DNA of 12,445 bases, taken from NCBI GenBank assembly GCA_013813345.1, contig JACCRW010000114.1, positions 1 to 12,445 on the forward strand, written 5' to 3'. The position numbers and the translations under genes were made by a program. Positions within the stretch are counted from its first letter, which is position 1, and each line of letters starts with the position of its first letter. The notes below the pieces were generated by a model, which saw only the letters and a program-made list of their open reading frames with translations, was not told the DNA's origin and made no database searches. Positions 12,099-12,445 of this stretch are shown piece by piece. The stretch comes from Actinomycetota bacterium. GTDB lineage: Bacteria > Actinomycetota > Thermoleophilia > Gaiellales > Gaiellaceae.

Positions 12099-12445
12099 CG
12101 CGGAGCCAGGATAGCAGAGGCCGTTTCGGCCACTACGTTTCCTCCCGAGACAACGCAGGCGACCCTGGAGCCGTCCACCTTGCCGGCCAGGATCGCCGCT
12201 ACGCCGAGCGCCGCGGCGAGCTCGCAGGCGAGCTTCGCCCGCGCGTAGAGGAAGCGAAACGCGGTTTCGATCTCCGCTTCCGAGACCAGCACGCTCTCGA
12301 CCTCGTAAGCGCGCAGGATCGTGAGCGCGTTCTCGCCGGCGAAGGGCGCCGAGACCCCGTCCGCGATCGAATCCGGCTTGACCGGGACCGAGCGGCCGGC
12401 CGCGAGCCCGCTGTGAACGGCAGCCGACCGCTCCGGCTCGACCGC
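12095..12445 (-). CDS. Threonine dehydratase-like PLP enzyme (C-terminal part)
   Basis: The last 116 residues of a fold-type II PLP enzyme, cut by the window end. VEPE near the fragment start, then KPDSIADGVSAP, the segment VSEAEIETAFRFLYARAKLA and ACVVSGGN (SGGN at 100-103) follow the order of threonine/serine ammonia-lyases (TIADG ... VSEEEI ... VLSGGN). The chain ends 13 residues after SGGN, so there is no C-terminal ACT domain: this is the short, TdcB-like or serine-racemase-like form, not classical regulated IlvA. The lysine and phosphate-binding loop lie outside the window, so threonine dehydratase and serine racemase cannot be separated. It overlaps rpmE as ATGA. Confidence 0.88.
   Translation of the reverse strand, partial: AVEPERSAAVHSGLAAGRSVPVKPDSIADGVSAPFAGENALTILRAYEVESVLVSEAEIETAFRFLYARAKLACELAAALGVAAILAGKVDGSRVACVVSGGNVVAETASAILAPR

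Noticed and set aside
1..12445. tRNA genes, CRISPR arrays, insertion sequences, phage genes or toxin-antitoxin pairs
   Set aside because: I looked on both strands and saw no cloverleaf, no regularly spaced repeats, no transposase or integrase motifs and no small paired orphan genes.

Overview
The window looks like a chromosomal segment of a high-GC actinobacterium. The gene order (threonine dehydratase - rpmE - DUF1385 - prfA - prmC - tsaC - glyA - upp - undecaprenyl-phosphate sugar-1-P transferase - atpZ/atpI/atpB/atpE), a DUF5995 protein and the probable leaderless promoters suggest Thermoleophilia (Solirubrobacterales/Gaiellales-like). That placement is an inference from gene content; there is no rRNA or marker alignment behind it.

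Layout. Positions 1-1639 (minus): start of the F-type ATP synthase operon, atpZ - atpI - atpB - atpE, with atpE cut by the window edge. Positions 1640-1729: a compact divergent promoter region. Positions 1730-2440 (plus): a lone alpha/beta hydrolase. Positions 2471-8163 (minus): an envelope/translation/one-carbon block in transcription order prfA, prmC, tsaC, glyA, upp, wecA-like. Positions 8184-9733 (plus): a DUF5995 protein and a GNAT-Nudix fusion. Positions 9734-9878: a convergent gap holding two strong hairpins. Positions 9879-10773 (minus): two tandem OsmC-like peroxiredoxins. Positions 10787-12445 (minus): DUF1385 membrane protein, rpmE and the 3' end of a threonine dehydratase-like gene. 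Coding is dense, and stop/start overlaps of the ATGA or GTGA type link atpZ/atpI, atpI/atpB, glyA/upp, prmC/tsaC, prfA/prmC, DUF5995/GNAT-Nudix and dehydratase/rpmE.

The main discovery is a pair of unlabelled structured elements of about 165 nt, at 3591-3754 and 11711-11876. Each fills almost exactly the gap between two minus-strand genes (upp/wecA-like and rpmE/DUF1385). They share near-identical core strands, but their basal helices and apical hairpins have quite different sequences that still pair: a classic covariation pattern. G-U wobbles fall 12 to 1 in favour of the plus-strand transcript, so the selected RNA probably runs antisense to the host operons. I do not recognise the fold as a known riboswitch or sRNA family.

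How the genes work together: the minus-strand housekeeping block supplies RF1 and its methyltransferase, a tRNA t6A synthesis enzyme, ribosomal protein L31, serine/glycine one-carbon metabolism, uracil salvage, lipid-linked glycan initiation and the ATP synthase membrane sector. The plus-strand genes and the OsmC pair look like accessory insertions into that conserved order.
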